64,000 nt of DNA from Wyeomyia smithii (Eukaryota; Arthropoda; Insecta; Diptera; Culicidae): positions 53,635,501 to 53,699,500 of the forward strand of contig NC_073696.1 of NCBI RefSeq assembly GCF_029784165.1, written 5' to 3'. Every line of letters starts with the position of its first letter. Positions within the stretch are counted from its first letter, which is position 1. A program made the position numbers and the translations under genes. The notes under the pieces were generated by a model. It ran no database searches. It worked only from the letters and a program-made list of their open reading frames with translations, and had not been told where the DNA came from. Of this stretch, positions 54,960 to 64,000 are shown one piece after another.

Positions 54960-55215
54960 TCTAATGTTTTGGAAATTAAGAATTTTAGAAATTAAAAGAA
55001 TTTTTGATTCTGTTTACTGTTGAAATATAAAAGTTGACCTGCAGTTGAGACAAGAAGCGAATGTTTGTAAAATTGATTGTCAATTTAATGAATTCTCTTT
55101 TAACTAACATTTAACTAAAAACTATATTCTTGATATTGTTACTTTTGCCTAAAATTTGTAAACATAGGAAAACCTTTTTTGTGGCATTTTTGGTTGTCAT
55201 TTGTGATATGTAGAT
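54960..55215 (+). repeat. Dispersed repeat family B, copy 4
   Basis: Contains TTTTTGATTCTGTTTACTGT, AAAAGTTGACCTGCAGTTGA and ACATAGGAAAACCTTTTTTG in the order seen in the other copies. Preceded by several hundred bases of degenerate GAATTTTGGAATTT-like sequence. Confidence 0.65.
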
Positions 55216-55238
55216 AGCCAGACAAAAAGCTTACATAC

Positions 55239-55625
55239 ATGATGCATTGGAATCGGAAAGTTAAATGTTTTTCTCAAGACTATGAAAATAAAGTTTACTT
55301 TCTACACGCAAAAGTTCTTGCCTTAATCAACCAATGTGTCCTCTCAAAATGCGCAATGATTGCTCTGACTTCGCACAACAGTTGTTTGGAATGCATAACG
55401 CACCAGTTGTCAATCAGAATCAGAACACAAATCACAGGTATACACGAAAATCGTGATGTTTCGGTAAACTTCGGTTGGGAACGAACGATCAGGCGCTCAA
55501 AAAACGTGGTTCATTTTCAAAAGCCGGTAGTACATATAAACGATGGGCTATCCCTAACAGACATGAACAATGTTTATTTTTTGCCACAGAATCAACTAAT
55601 TATTGATGATTCAATGATGTTTTGA
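55239..55625 (+). CDS. Unrecognised 128-residue open frame (uncertain)
   Basis: Opens MMHWNRKVKCFSQDYENKVY and has six Cys but no recognised motif, signal peptide or membrane segment. It lies between repeat family B and the 2.0 kb palindrome, with no neighbouring exon or promoter seen. It could be a fragment of an unknown element or chance. Confidence 0.2.
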   Translation: MMHWNRKVKCFSQDYENKVYFLHAKVLALINQCVLSKCAMIALTSHNSCLECITHQLSIRIRTQITGIHENRDVSVNFGWERTIRRSKNVVHFQKPVVHINDGLSLTDMNNVYFLPQNQLIIDDSMMF

Positions 55626-56621
55626 TATGACCGGATTCATGAAAGTGCATCGATGAGTAATAATTTTCATTCATTTAGTCAGAACCCAACTTATCAGTAT
55701 TGATTACTGGCTGCACTGTTTTAGCGAAACCAGCCTGCTGATCACCAGTTGATACTTTATAAGTGCAGTTGTTTGGAGCAGCGTAAAACATTTAAAATAC
55801 GCTAGAGCATCAAATGTATCATGTCCAACACAGATTCAATATTGATGTGGTTTAGCACCATTCAAATTCTACGTGTACGCATCGTACGTCAAGATTGACT
55901 GGGACGCTAATCTCTGCACAAACGATTAACGATTTTAAAATCATAGTTTAAAACATAGCGTTCCGATCTTTAGTTTGTTTCAGTGTAAACCTAGGTTTCA
56001 TTTTTGTGTCTACATAATTTTCACAATTCTGCCCATAATTCAAAAATTGGCTAATATGCCATTTTAACCAAAATCGAGGAAACAGTTTCTCGTGATGGTA
56101 AACACCTTAAACAAGGTCCCTACGAAAGCCGATTGTCAAAAAATGCATTTGGGAAGGCAGCAAATGTGAAACAATTTTGGCTAATATCCAAAATAATTGA
56201 GAAGTTGGCTAATATCCAATATGTTTCAATCTGTGGCTTGTACACGAACCAGTGTGTTATTACTGTACTTTGTTTCGTCTAACTTTCGAAAGTGTGTTGT
56301 AGCCTGGTGGTCCCTGGCCTCAGGTAAGGCTTCGTAAAGCCCCTGGAACAAATTTTACTTTTCTCTACGAAGAATATTTGATGCAACAAGAATTTATTCG
56401 TTGTGCCGCAAAACCCAATGGTCAAAACGCGTGACTGTTTCCTTCAAATTGTGACATTTATCTTTACTATCAGGCTTACTACATATAAATGCATTATGAA
56501 ATCATTTATGAACAGTTAATCGAAATTATATGTGAATTTGTTTCGAAAAATTGAAAACTTTATTTAAGATTAAGAAAATTTTTATTGAGACATTCTAAAA
56601 AAGTCCCCAATAAAATGTATT
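55626..56621. other. No gene recognised
   Basis: About 1 kb of AT-rich sequence with two partial repeats of GCTAATATCCAA-type text near 56045 and 56180. Nothing else seen. Confidence 0.6.
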
Positions 56622-58627
56622 AAGAGCCAGTTCGCGAGAGGCGCAACCGCAAGTTGTTTTGGTGCTCTCCGATTGGGCTGAAATTTTCAGCATTTGTTTG
56701 TCTATTCAAGGCAAGAAGTTTTGCAAAATTTCAATTTTTTCGTTGAGGTTAAGTGGGGTAAAACGGCCATTGAAAATGTTATGTCCAAAAACGTCCAAAT
56801 TCTAAAAAGTGCAATAACTCCTGCTAGACTTGATGGATTTTTCTAAAAATTGGTGGTATTATTCTACACTAAGAGTACTTCAAAACGCATGGTAACAATA
56901 TAGGGTAAAGAGGTAACATGATGAAAAAACGCATTTTTCTTTTAAAAATTGTCAATTTTCAGGGTCATCCTACTCTTTTTAACATCGCTAGAAAAAATGT
57001 CTGAATATGGCGATTAGTAGAGCAACTCAAGAGCTTTGATGTCATGTATAAGTCAAGTGTGCCAATTGGGGTAAAACGGTCCTAGAAGGTTTTTTTCAAA
57101 AAACTGTCATAATAACTAGAATCACTTTAGTTCCTTCTAGACTTGAAAGATTTTACTTAAAATTTGAACTATCACTGTACCTTACCAGAACTACCTACTT
57201 TACCTGAAGATACGCAATTTGGGGTAAAACGTTCCTTGAAGATTTTTTTTTCGAAAAATGCCGTCAAAATCACCAAAACCGCAATAACTCGGGTTAGACT
57301 TGATAAATTTACTGAAATTTTAGATTATAACTCTAGTTAGATACGAACTTAAGGGTAAGATGACAAAAGTGACAAATAGATTTACATGACGAAAACAAAT
57401 ATTTTTCTTGGAAAATACTTGGCGAATTTCAGGGTGCTATTTCCTCAACAAAAAACAGTCCAAAGCCCGAAGTTAGCATTTTATAAAACAACTATAGAAC
57501 TTTTATTTGATATCAATTCCAGATGCACCATTTGGAAACTGACTAGAAAGGACTGAAGTTTTTCTTGACTTTTTCACTAGGTTTCAAGAAAAGCATCAAA
57601 CCCTGTAAAAGACAATATCGATGAGACGGTTGCTGAAAGACTGCAAAATTTCGAGTTTTGTTAAAGCAAATGAAGTAAGTTATGGTTTGAGTTTCATGTT
57701 CATCTCTTTAATTTGATTGTTTTTAAATTTTATTTAAATCTTTTTAATTTGATTATTTTTATATATATTTTCGTTATGTAAATCTATTTGTCATTTTTGT
57801 CATCTTGCCTTTAAGTTCGTATTAACTTAGAGTAATTATCTAAATTTTCAGTAAATCTATCAAGTCTAACCCGAGTTCTTGCAGTATTGGTGATTTTGAC
57901 GGCATTTTTCGAAAAAAAAATCTTCAAGGAACGTTTTACCCCAAATTGCCAATCTTCTGAAAAAGTAGGTAGCTCTGGTAAGACACAGTGATAATCCAAA
58001 TTTTTAGTAAAATATTTTAAGTCTAGCAGAAACTACAGTGATTTTAGTGATTTTGACGGTTTTTTTGAAAAAAAACTTTCTTGGGACGATATACCCCATT
58101 TGGCACACTTGGCTTATACATGACATTGAAGCTCTTGAGTTGCTCTACAAAACGCCATATTTAGATATTTTTTCTAGTGATGTTGAAAAGAGTAGGGTGA
58201 TTCCGAAAATTGACAATTTTTAAAAGAAAAATGCGTTTTTTTTTCATCATGTTATCTCTTTACCCTATATTGTTACCATGCGTTTTGAAGAACTTTTAGT
58301 GTAGAATAATACCACCAATTTTTAGAAAAATCCATCAAGTCTAGCAGGAGTTATTGCACTTCTTAGTATTTGGACGTTTTTGGACATAACATTTTCAAAA
58401 AAAATTGAAATTTAGCAAAACTTTCTACCTTGAATGGACAAACGTACGCTGAAAATTTCAGCCCAATCGGAGAACATCGAAACAACGTCCCTCAGAAAGG
58501 CGCCCTAGTAGCAATATTGGTTTTATAAAAGTTTTATAGTGTGTAATACAGCCAAAACAGTGCTATAAAACTTTGATAAAACCAGTTTTGTTACTTGGGC
58601 GGTTGCGGCTCTCGCGAACTGGCTCTT
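56622..58627. mobile_element. 2.0 kb near-complete palindrome (fold-back element)
   Basis: Left arm about 56622-57410, right arm about 57755-58627, loop about 345 bp. Ends are AAGAGCCAGTTCGCGAGAGG and CTCTCGCGAACTGGCTCTT. Paired blocks include ACGCATGGTAACAATATAGG (56886) with its complement near 58265, and GTGACAAATAGATTTACATG (57370) with its complement near 57778. Within each arm a unit with TTGGGGTAAAACGGTCC and CTAGACTTGA recurs three times. TTAA/TTGA next to GAGCC ends could be an old 4 bp duplication. No transposase; the frames 57999-57811 and 58038-58223 are arm-derived. Confidence 0.9.
58501..58601. mobile_element. ~100 bp palindromic MITE nested in the right arm of the 2.0 kb palindrome
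   Basis: GCCCTAGTAGCAATATTGGTTTTAT pairs (imperfectly) with the block ending AAACCAGTTTTGTTACTTGGGC, and AAAGTTTTATAG pairs with CTATAAAACTTT. The left arm lacks this segment: its counterpart runs straight from GCAACCGC into AAGTTG, so this is an insertion made after the palindrome formed. Confidence 0.75.
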
Positions 58628-58852
58628 GATTTGTAACAGAGTTCCAACGACTTAAACATAATTTCCAACAATAAGCGCTGTTATAAATTATAGAATACTT
58701 TTCCAGTATTGTCGCAATTAATGACATTAACATTTGCCCAACAAAAGTGCATTTTTCTCTTTTTAGTGAACAACGGTACGATGGCAAGAATTCTAGTGAA
58801 ACGCGTAACAGAAATAAAATTTCTTCGCTTCTAATCAATAAAATGGAAAAAA

Positions 58853-59524
58853 GTGTCACTCTGCACAAAATCCTGTCTCCAACGCCGCTTTGTCACACCA
58901 CAGGGTTATTCTGACTTTTCATTTCAAACAAACAACGAGTGCCTCACATTTCACCTCACCCATTCTCACACACTCCCCCCCCCCTCCCTAGAATCTGCCG
59001 TTCCAACCAGACACATCAACAGTGCCAACTTTGCACTTCAAGCGGTGTCAAAATTAATTAAAATTTTCCAACATGTCAACATTATTTTTAATTTTCCACC
59101 CTGCACATTTCCAATCAACCGAACGATAGCGAGGCGCGCAATTCAAACGACAAACGACGGTAGGCGAAAGAAGAAAATCTTTAAAATATTAATAGGACAA
59201 CGAGCTTCGCCAGGTTCAACTTCCGCGCCACAAACTCGCAGGAACAACGACGACGACGACGGGACGTCACGGTTCCAAACAACAGGAGCGCAGCAACTCC
59301 ACCAGCACCAAGTAAGCATAAAGTTAAGAGTGAAAGCGTTTGAAGACAAGGCGAAACCGTCATCATCGTGTCGTTTGGTGTTGTGCTGCAGTCACTGCTA
59401 TCATGCAACCCCTGCCGTCATCCGAAGCGAAAGGAAGCTTACCACGGCCCGGTATCGATGCCACCCATCGGCACGGTTGGATTGGGAGCAGAATTTCTTC
59501 CAAGTGAGCGTGAAAAATGCGTAA
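58853..59524 (+). CDS. 223-residue open frame, unrecognised (uncertain)
   Basis: The longest simple host-like frame in the window apart from transposon pieces (MSLCTKSCLQ... to SVKNA). No domain is recognised. The composition is rich in Thr, Ser, Arg, His, with a NNDDDDG run, and the segment is free of visible repeats. CCAAGTAAGC near 59306 and CCAAGTGAGC near 59500 could be splice donors, so the region might be a 5' exon or untranslated leader. Chance is a real alternative because no other evidence supports translation. Confidence 0.2.
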   Translation: MSLCTKSCLQRRFVTPQGYSDFSFQTNNECLTFHLTHSHTLPPPSLESAVPTRHINSANFALQAVSKLIKIFQHVNIIFNFPPCTFPINRTIARRAIQTTNDGRRKKKIFKILIGQRASPGSTSAPQTRRNNDDDDGTSRFQTTGAQQLHQHQVSIKLRVKAFEDKAKPSSSCRLVLCCSHCYHATPAVIRSERKLTTARYRCHPSARLDWEQNFFQVSVKNA

Positions 59525-62500
59525 TTTTTAAAGTTTGAAACTCAAACAACTTCAACCCACTGTGCTGTTGCACCATTCGGGGAAAGCGTCACCTTCAGTC
59601 GAAGTAGCAGGGATGGGAACAGTTTATTTGTTTCTACGTCAATGAAAAAAGTACCTTCCTCCCTAGTGGAAGTCTTACAGCGTGAGGTGAGAGAATAGTC
59701 TTTCGCAAGGCTGGCAGACAAAGGTAAACGTCATCGCATTTCACAAGGCGACACGGCTGTGGAATGAACCGAAATGTGCCCCCCCCCCCCTAGCTGGGAG
59801 ACCTGAAGCCAGCGGCTTCGACAGGAGACACTCAGTTCCACAACCCTTTCTCATTATCATTGTTCGCCGCATTGGGATGAATCCACTGGAAAATAATAAT
59901 AATAATCATAATAATATGTATATAGTTTCTCAATTTATTCACAGCAAAGACCGTCAAATTCCGAAAAACAGAAGGTGCGATGACGCGAGGTGATACACTT
60001 TTTCACCGGGTTTTGTAAAGTTTTGCGAAATGGAAAAACCGCGCAAAGGTTGCGTAACACCGCTAAGAAACCAACAACAATGCTGATGACTGTCTCTGCT
60101 GGAGGGAGGAAATGTAAAGTGCAATCAGGTGTGCTATTTCTGGCATTTGGACATGTTTTTCCACACGCTGAATGATGATAAATATTGGCTGCCAAGCAGG
60201 AGTGTCAAATCGATCGGCGACGACGATGACGATGGCACGACAGCCGGCAGCCGGAAACGTTTTCCGCTAACACTGGGAATGATCAGTTTCGTTGTGCAAT
60301 TGCAGGCAATTTATGGTTTGGGATGAAGCGGGCGCCCGGTGGAAATGGTCATGGCGAGTTAAAATGCAATGGCAAATCTACCGATTTTGAGTTAAAAACT
60401 AACATGAATAGTACGTAACTTTTGCTTTATAATTGACCGATGATTCAAGTTTTTTAATTCTATCATGCACTTATAACATAAGTTTTTGTCAGTTGATGAG
60501 AATTCGCCTAATTCAATCAGATTCTTCGAATCGATTCTATTTGAACCTAAACACACTAAAATGACTTGTAATGAATAAAACTTGAAAAAACCTGCATAAC
60601 CTAGCTTCTATCAGTGGTAATACCAGAGTACAGGAAGCAGCAGTTCCAATTTTAATATCCCCTGTTTTATGACAATTGTTCTCAGTATTTCCTAAAGCTG
60701 CCTGGTTGCGGGGGGTTGCTGTTATGTTTGTGTACCTGTTCCTACTAGCTGGCTTTGGTTATGTTATTCCGCACAATTACTGAGTTCGATTGACGATCGC
60801 AGGCTAAAATGGTAATCGCAGAGTCCTCCCCGCTCCACTACATTTTGCGAGTGCAAGTGTGTGGGTGCGTGTGTGCGGTTGGGAGTGCCTTTCGGTACAA
60901 CTTAGTATAGGATAGGTATTTAATTTGTGATTTTCAACTGATTAGCTGATGTTTTTCCGGTATATCGAAATTGGTGTAATCATGTTCAGATTGTTGTTCG
61001 AACGTGAATGTACTTAGCGCTGGCCAGGACACGTGCGGGGCTGGAGAACTTCATAAAATATTCAACCGGTGTGCTGCGAGCATCCGGGTCCGTTTGTGAG
61101 TTTGTGTGCGTGTGTGTGTACGTGTGTATTCTGTTTGTGTTTTCATTTTATTACAAGCCATTTCCGGCTACAATTCAAATGCGGGCCCGATACTGTCGGA
61201 AAAGTGCTCCGGCTTGGTTCTGGCAGCTGGAGTGTTTTTAATCGAATGTTTTCTGTTCGAATGCGGATTCGGTGTGGAGGCAGCGATTAGTGGGCTCCTA
61301 TTATCGAAACCTTAGCAAAAGGGATAATCGACAGGAAAAGTAAACAGAATGGTCAATTTACATCACGTTTAATTAGACGATTAAAGGTATTATGTGCAAT
61401 GCAATGAAAGGATCGTTGTTGAGCTTTCAGTGCTCCGGTTGTATTACCAGAATCTAATAACCGGGAGCCTTTGATTCCTAACTTCAAAGATATTCAAAAA
61501 ACCACACAACAGAACCAAACGATCACAAACAATATCATATCGTCGTTTATCATTCTCTTCTCGAGTCTCAGAATCACATTTGAATCACCATTCAGCGGCC
61601 TGTTCTTCCTTCGTAGTTCGCCCAGAAAGATATTAGCTCTTTTTATAATTCTAAGTTATTTGATTCGCTTTGACGTTTATCATTCGGTGGGGCAGGTATT
61701 TCGGAATAATTTTGAATGTGTACCATAATTTATTGCGTTTTCAAATCAGTTCGTTCGCGTTGGAGTCCAGCTCGGGCAGTGAAGATAGGTGAGCGAGTTG
61801 AATACACAGCTGAAATGATACGTGTGGGCCCCAGTTTTTTTTTGGCTTCTTCGCTCCGGTTTGCTGATGGAATGCTTGCCGGTCCCGTCACGATAAGTGG
61901 CAGCAGATGGACAGTGGGCTGCGGCCGGGACAAAGTGCGAGGTAAAATATTACAAATGAAACTGAATGCCTAAATTGAGTGGATGAAAACTGACATCAGA
62001 GCTGATGTATGGTCTGGGGTAACGCACACGGCTTTGGAATTGAGTTTCGGTAAGTTACGATCGGTTCTAAGAAATGGTAATCGAAACCGGGGCAATATTT
62101 CAAACAGAATTCAATGGTTAATCGGTGGTGGAATAATTGAAGGTTGGTTTTCGAAAGTTGTAAAACATAAATTCTTTCACGAATGAAAATAATATTTAGT
62201 AAAATGATGTCTTGCTTACAATTTGTGTATCAAGATTTATAATTAGTTTATTCCACATTATGAATTTTTGATTTGAATGTTTCACACCCGTGCTCTGAAA
62301 AAGTTGGGTTTCGCGAGAAACATTTTATTTATAACTTTAATGGTGATAGATCAATAGTTTTGGTGTTGTTATAAATGTAGCTGTGATTACAAAAACTGAA
62401 TTTTTGTTTGTTCAAAATTAAATGTGTGGGGGGAAATTCTTGATAATAGAATGGTAAAATATAAAAACAAGCATACTTCATCAGAACGTTCTGCTCAAAA

Positions 62501-62600
62501 ACCCAAGCATTTTAAATAAACTTATTGAAAAAAAGATTGACGGAGCAACACCCGGCTATTATCGAAACTTGTACTAAAGCAACAGGGTCTAAAGGATCAA
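59525..62600. other. No gene recognised (about 3 kb)
   Basis: Comparatively few repeats. A C run lies at about 59779-59790, a GT-rich tract at 60860-60890, and a GTGTGT tract near 61105-61135. Short frames (for example 61471-61728, 61716-61973) show no recognised domain. Confidence 0.55.
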
Positions 62601-62639
62601 TGAAAATAACTAGAAGCACAGCGTAGAAAAAGTTATGTA

Positions 62640-64000
62640 TTTATTATTGCTTGGATTTTCGGCTCATCAGTCATTAAGCTGAACTAAACGAAGTACTGCT
62701 TCTTTTCCTTCAACGTTTCGACAATATATTTTGTCTTTATCAAGAATTCTACAAAAAACAAAGCAGAGATGTGTTTTCCCTATTTTAAAACCTTTCTCGT
62801 ATGTCTGGTACTTACTAAAGCTTTTCGTTTTGTTTTCATTTGTAACTTATATAAAACATAATTAACTGTGGTCTGTTTGCGTTTATCACATAAAATGGTA
62901 CTATTTTAAATAAGTTTTGTCATTGATTAATCAAACAAAACTTGTACTCGGAAAAACCTTATTTATGGTCACAATTGTTAATCTTCTACTAGTGTGTTGT
63001 CGAAATTTTATCTAGATCAGATTGTCTGAGTGCGCATGATTGTCAGTTTCATGACGTCTATGAATTTTATGTTGTTTATTATTGTTTTTTACTGTGTTAA
63101 ACACACCTGCATAAAAAGAACTTAACCCGTCTGTATCACTTTTCTTGTTAACTGTATTGTTGTTCGTTGCTATGTGGCATATTTCCAGAATCGGTAGTGC
63201 TGTTGTGTTTCTGTGTTGGTCGAGTATTTCAACATTGTTTAGATCAAATGTGTGTTGGGTTCTAATACAGTTGTGCAAGAGTGCTGTCTTTTCACTTAGT
63301 GTTGCAAATTGTGGATCTTCTATGTCGGTGCCTGTGTCAACAAGTTTCTGCAGTGCATTCAAGTTCGATCTGTGTACGCTAATTCGTGTTTTTAACTTGT
63401 TTGTAGTCATGCCAATATATTGTGAACTGCAGTCGTTGCATGAAATACTATAAATGACATTGGTGTGGTCGTCTTTTGCTATTTTATCTTTTGTTTGTGT
63501 ATAATATTGTTTGGCAATGTTTGTCTTTCGTGTGGCTAACTTAACTGTTTTGTAATCGTTTTTCAGGAACTTACTGATCTTATCGGTAAGATACGGAATG
63601 TATGCTATTGACCGGTAAGTGTATTCCAGGTGTTCACTCGGCGATTAGTTGGAACTATGTTGCTCGGTACTCCTACAGTTTCTCTGGTTGATGAGGCGAT
63701 GTCGCAGTGTCTTAGGGTAGTCGTTAAGCTTCAAATGTTGGTCCATTTCGTTGACATTTGCAAACTCCGATAGGCCGGTGAACAACCTGTTCACTCTTTT
63801 AATAAAATTGATGGCCATATTTATTTTTTGGTGAGGTGGATGCGCCGAAAAATAGTTTAGAAAACGGCCACTTGCAATCGGTTTTTGGTACCATTCCGTC
63901 GATATATGTTGACCATCGTGTCTGACAAGTAGCATGTCAAGGAAAGGTAACCGGTTGTTTTCCTCTGTTTCACAGGTGAACTGGATGTTAGGGTTGTAGC
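62640..64000 (-). pseudogene. Penelope-like retroelement: RT C-terminal end, GIY-YIG endonuclease and 3' region (partial)
   Basis: Minus strand, entering from the right window edge. 63935-63645 reads MLLVRHDGQHISTEWYQKPI, then YFSAHPPHQKINMAINFIKR and LKLNDYPKTLRHRLINQ, the end of a Penelope-type RT. After a frame change, the piece from about 63620 reads YRSIAYIPYLTDKISKFLK and then VIYSISCNDCSSQYIGMTTN (about 63460-63400), the GIY-YIG nuclease start with both Tyr-containing blocks (here IYS...YIG). 63410-63012 continues LKTRISVHRSNL and EKTALLHNCIRTQHTFD. The likely 3' region reaches about 62640. The two domains in this order define Penelope-like elements. At least one frameshift; the start is outside the window. 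Confidence 0.9.
62653..62744 (-). ncRNA. Hammerhead-like core fragments in the Penelope 3' region (tentative)
   Basis: On the minus strand, CTTGATAAAGAC...GTCGAAACG (62744-62714) has a GAC/GTC helix followed by GAAAC, and GACTGATGAGCCGAAAATCC (62672-62653) has CTGATGA and GAAA. These resemble the two conserved strands of hammerhead ribozymes, which are reported in Penelope-like elements. In the first, the conserved G of CUGAUGA is A; in the second, the helix between core strands would be too short. Any ribozyme is probably inactive, or the likeness is chance. Confidence 0.3.

Noticed and set aside
58563..58868. 101-residue minus-strand frame
   Set aside because: It starts outside and ends inside the nested MITE and palindrome end, with no domain.
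1..64000. LTR retrotransposons or integrated viral sequences
   Set aside because: No protease, integrase, envelope, or viral polymerase-like frame was seen, and no pair of direct long terminal repeats.

Overview
The window looks like mosquito nuclear DNA, most likely from a culicine such as Aedes. The evidence is AT-rich, intron-poor-in-signal sequence packed with broken transposable elements of types common in mosquitoes: DD37E Tc1/mariner relatives, an endonuclease-reverse transcriptase LINE family present in four copies, tRNA-derived SINEs, hAT and piggyBac-type MITEs, long fold-back elements and a Penelope-like element. The species call is inference from element types; no host gene was found that could confirm it. 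I see no intact host protein-coding gene, no rRNA, no functional tRNA gene, no LTR retrotransposon and no prokaryotic feature. Nearly all open reading frames are chance frames or fragments of mobile elements.

Layout. 1-7.2 kb is a nested repeat cluster: a decayed DD37E transposase (minus), an R1/Jockey-group LINE tail split by a fold-back element (1.45-2.33 kb), then two copies of an EN-RT LINE (2.76-4.2 and 4.2-7.16 kb), the first interrupted by a ~225 bp MITE and the second by another DD37E transposon. 7.2-12.1 kb has no recognisable gene. 12.1-16 kb holds three copies of a dispersed repeat, a 230 bp piggyBac-type MITE and a LINE C-terminal fragment. 16.2-22.4 kb is a third EN-RT LINE copy split by a 4.48 kb hAT-type element with a perfect 8 bp target duplication; that element itself carries a Tc1-type MITE and a piece of another LINE. 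22.7-25.1 kb contains a hAT relic, a 550 bp MITE, a LINE fragment carrying a 229 bp tandem duplication, and a small hairpin repeat. 25.1-30.2 kb has no recognisable gene.

30.3-34.2 kb has two more fold-back elements, one of them (31.55-34.17 kb) with arms of about 0.7 kb around a decayed gene that still shows transposase-like motifs: this is the most interesting object in the window. 34.2-37.7 kb has diverged satellite-like monomers and a 1,003 bp hAT derivative. 42.3-46.8 kb contains a 297 bp hAT MITE and a compound repeat with a ~120 bp tandem array, a 356 bp SINE with 15 bp target duplications, and a (CA)n tract. 50.9-51.9 kb has an inverted pair of a second SINE. 53.2-58.6 kb has a LINE RT fragment and a 2.0 kb near-complete palindrome with a smaller relative. 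The window ends inside a Penelope-like element (62.6-64.0 kb, minus) with a readable GIY-YIG endonuclease start.

The genes do not form a pathway. What the window shows is layered insertion: LINEs are oldest, DNA transposons and SINEs cut into them, and most copies are dead. All homology statements come from reading motifs by eye; no database search was run.
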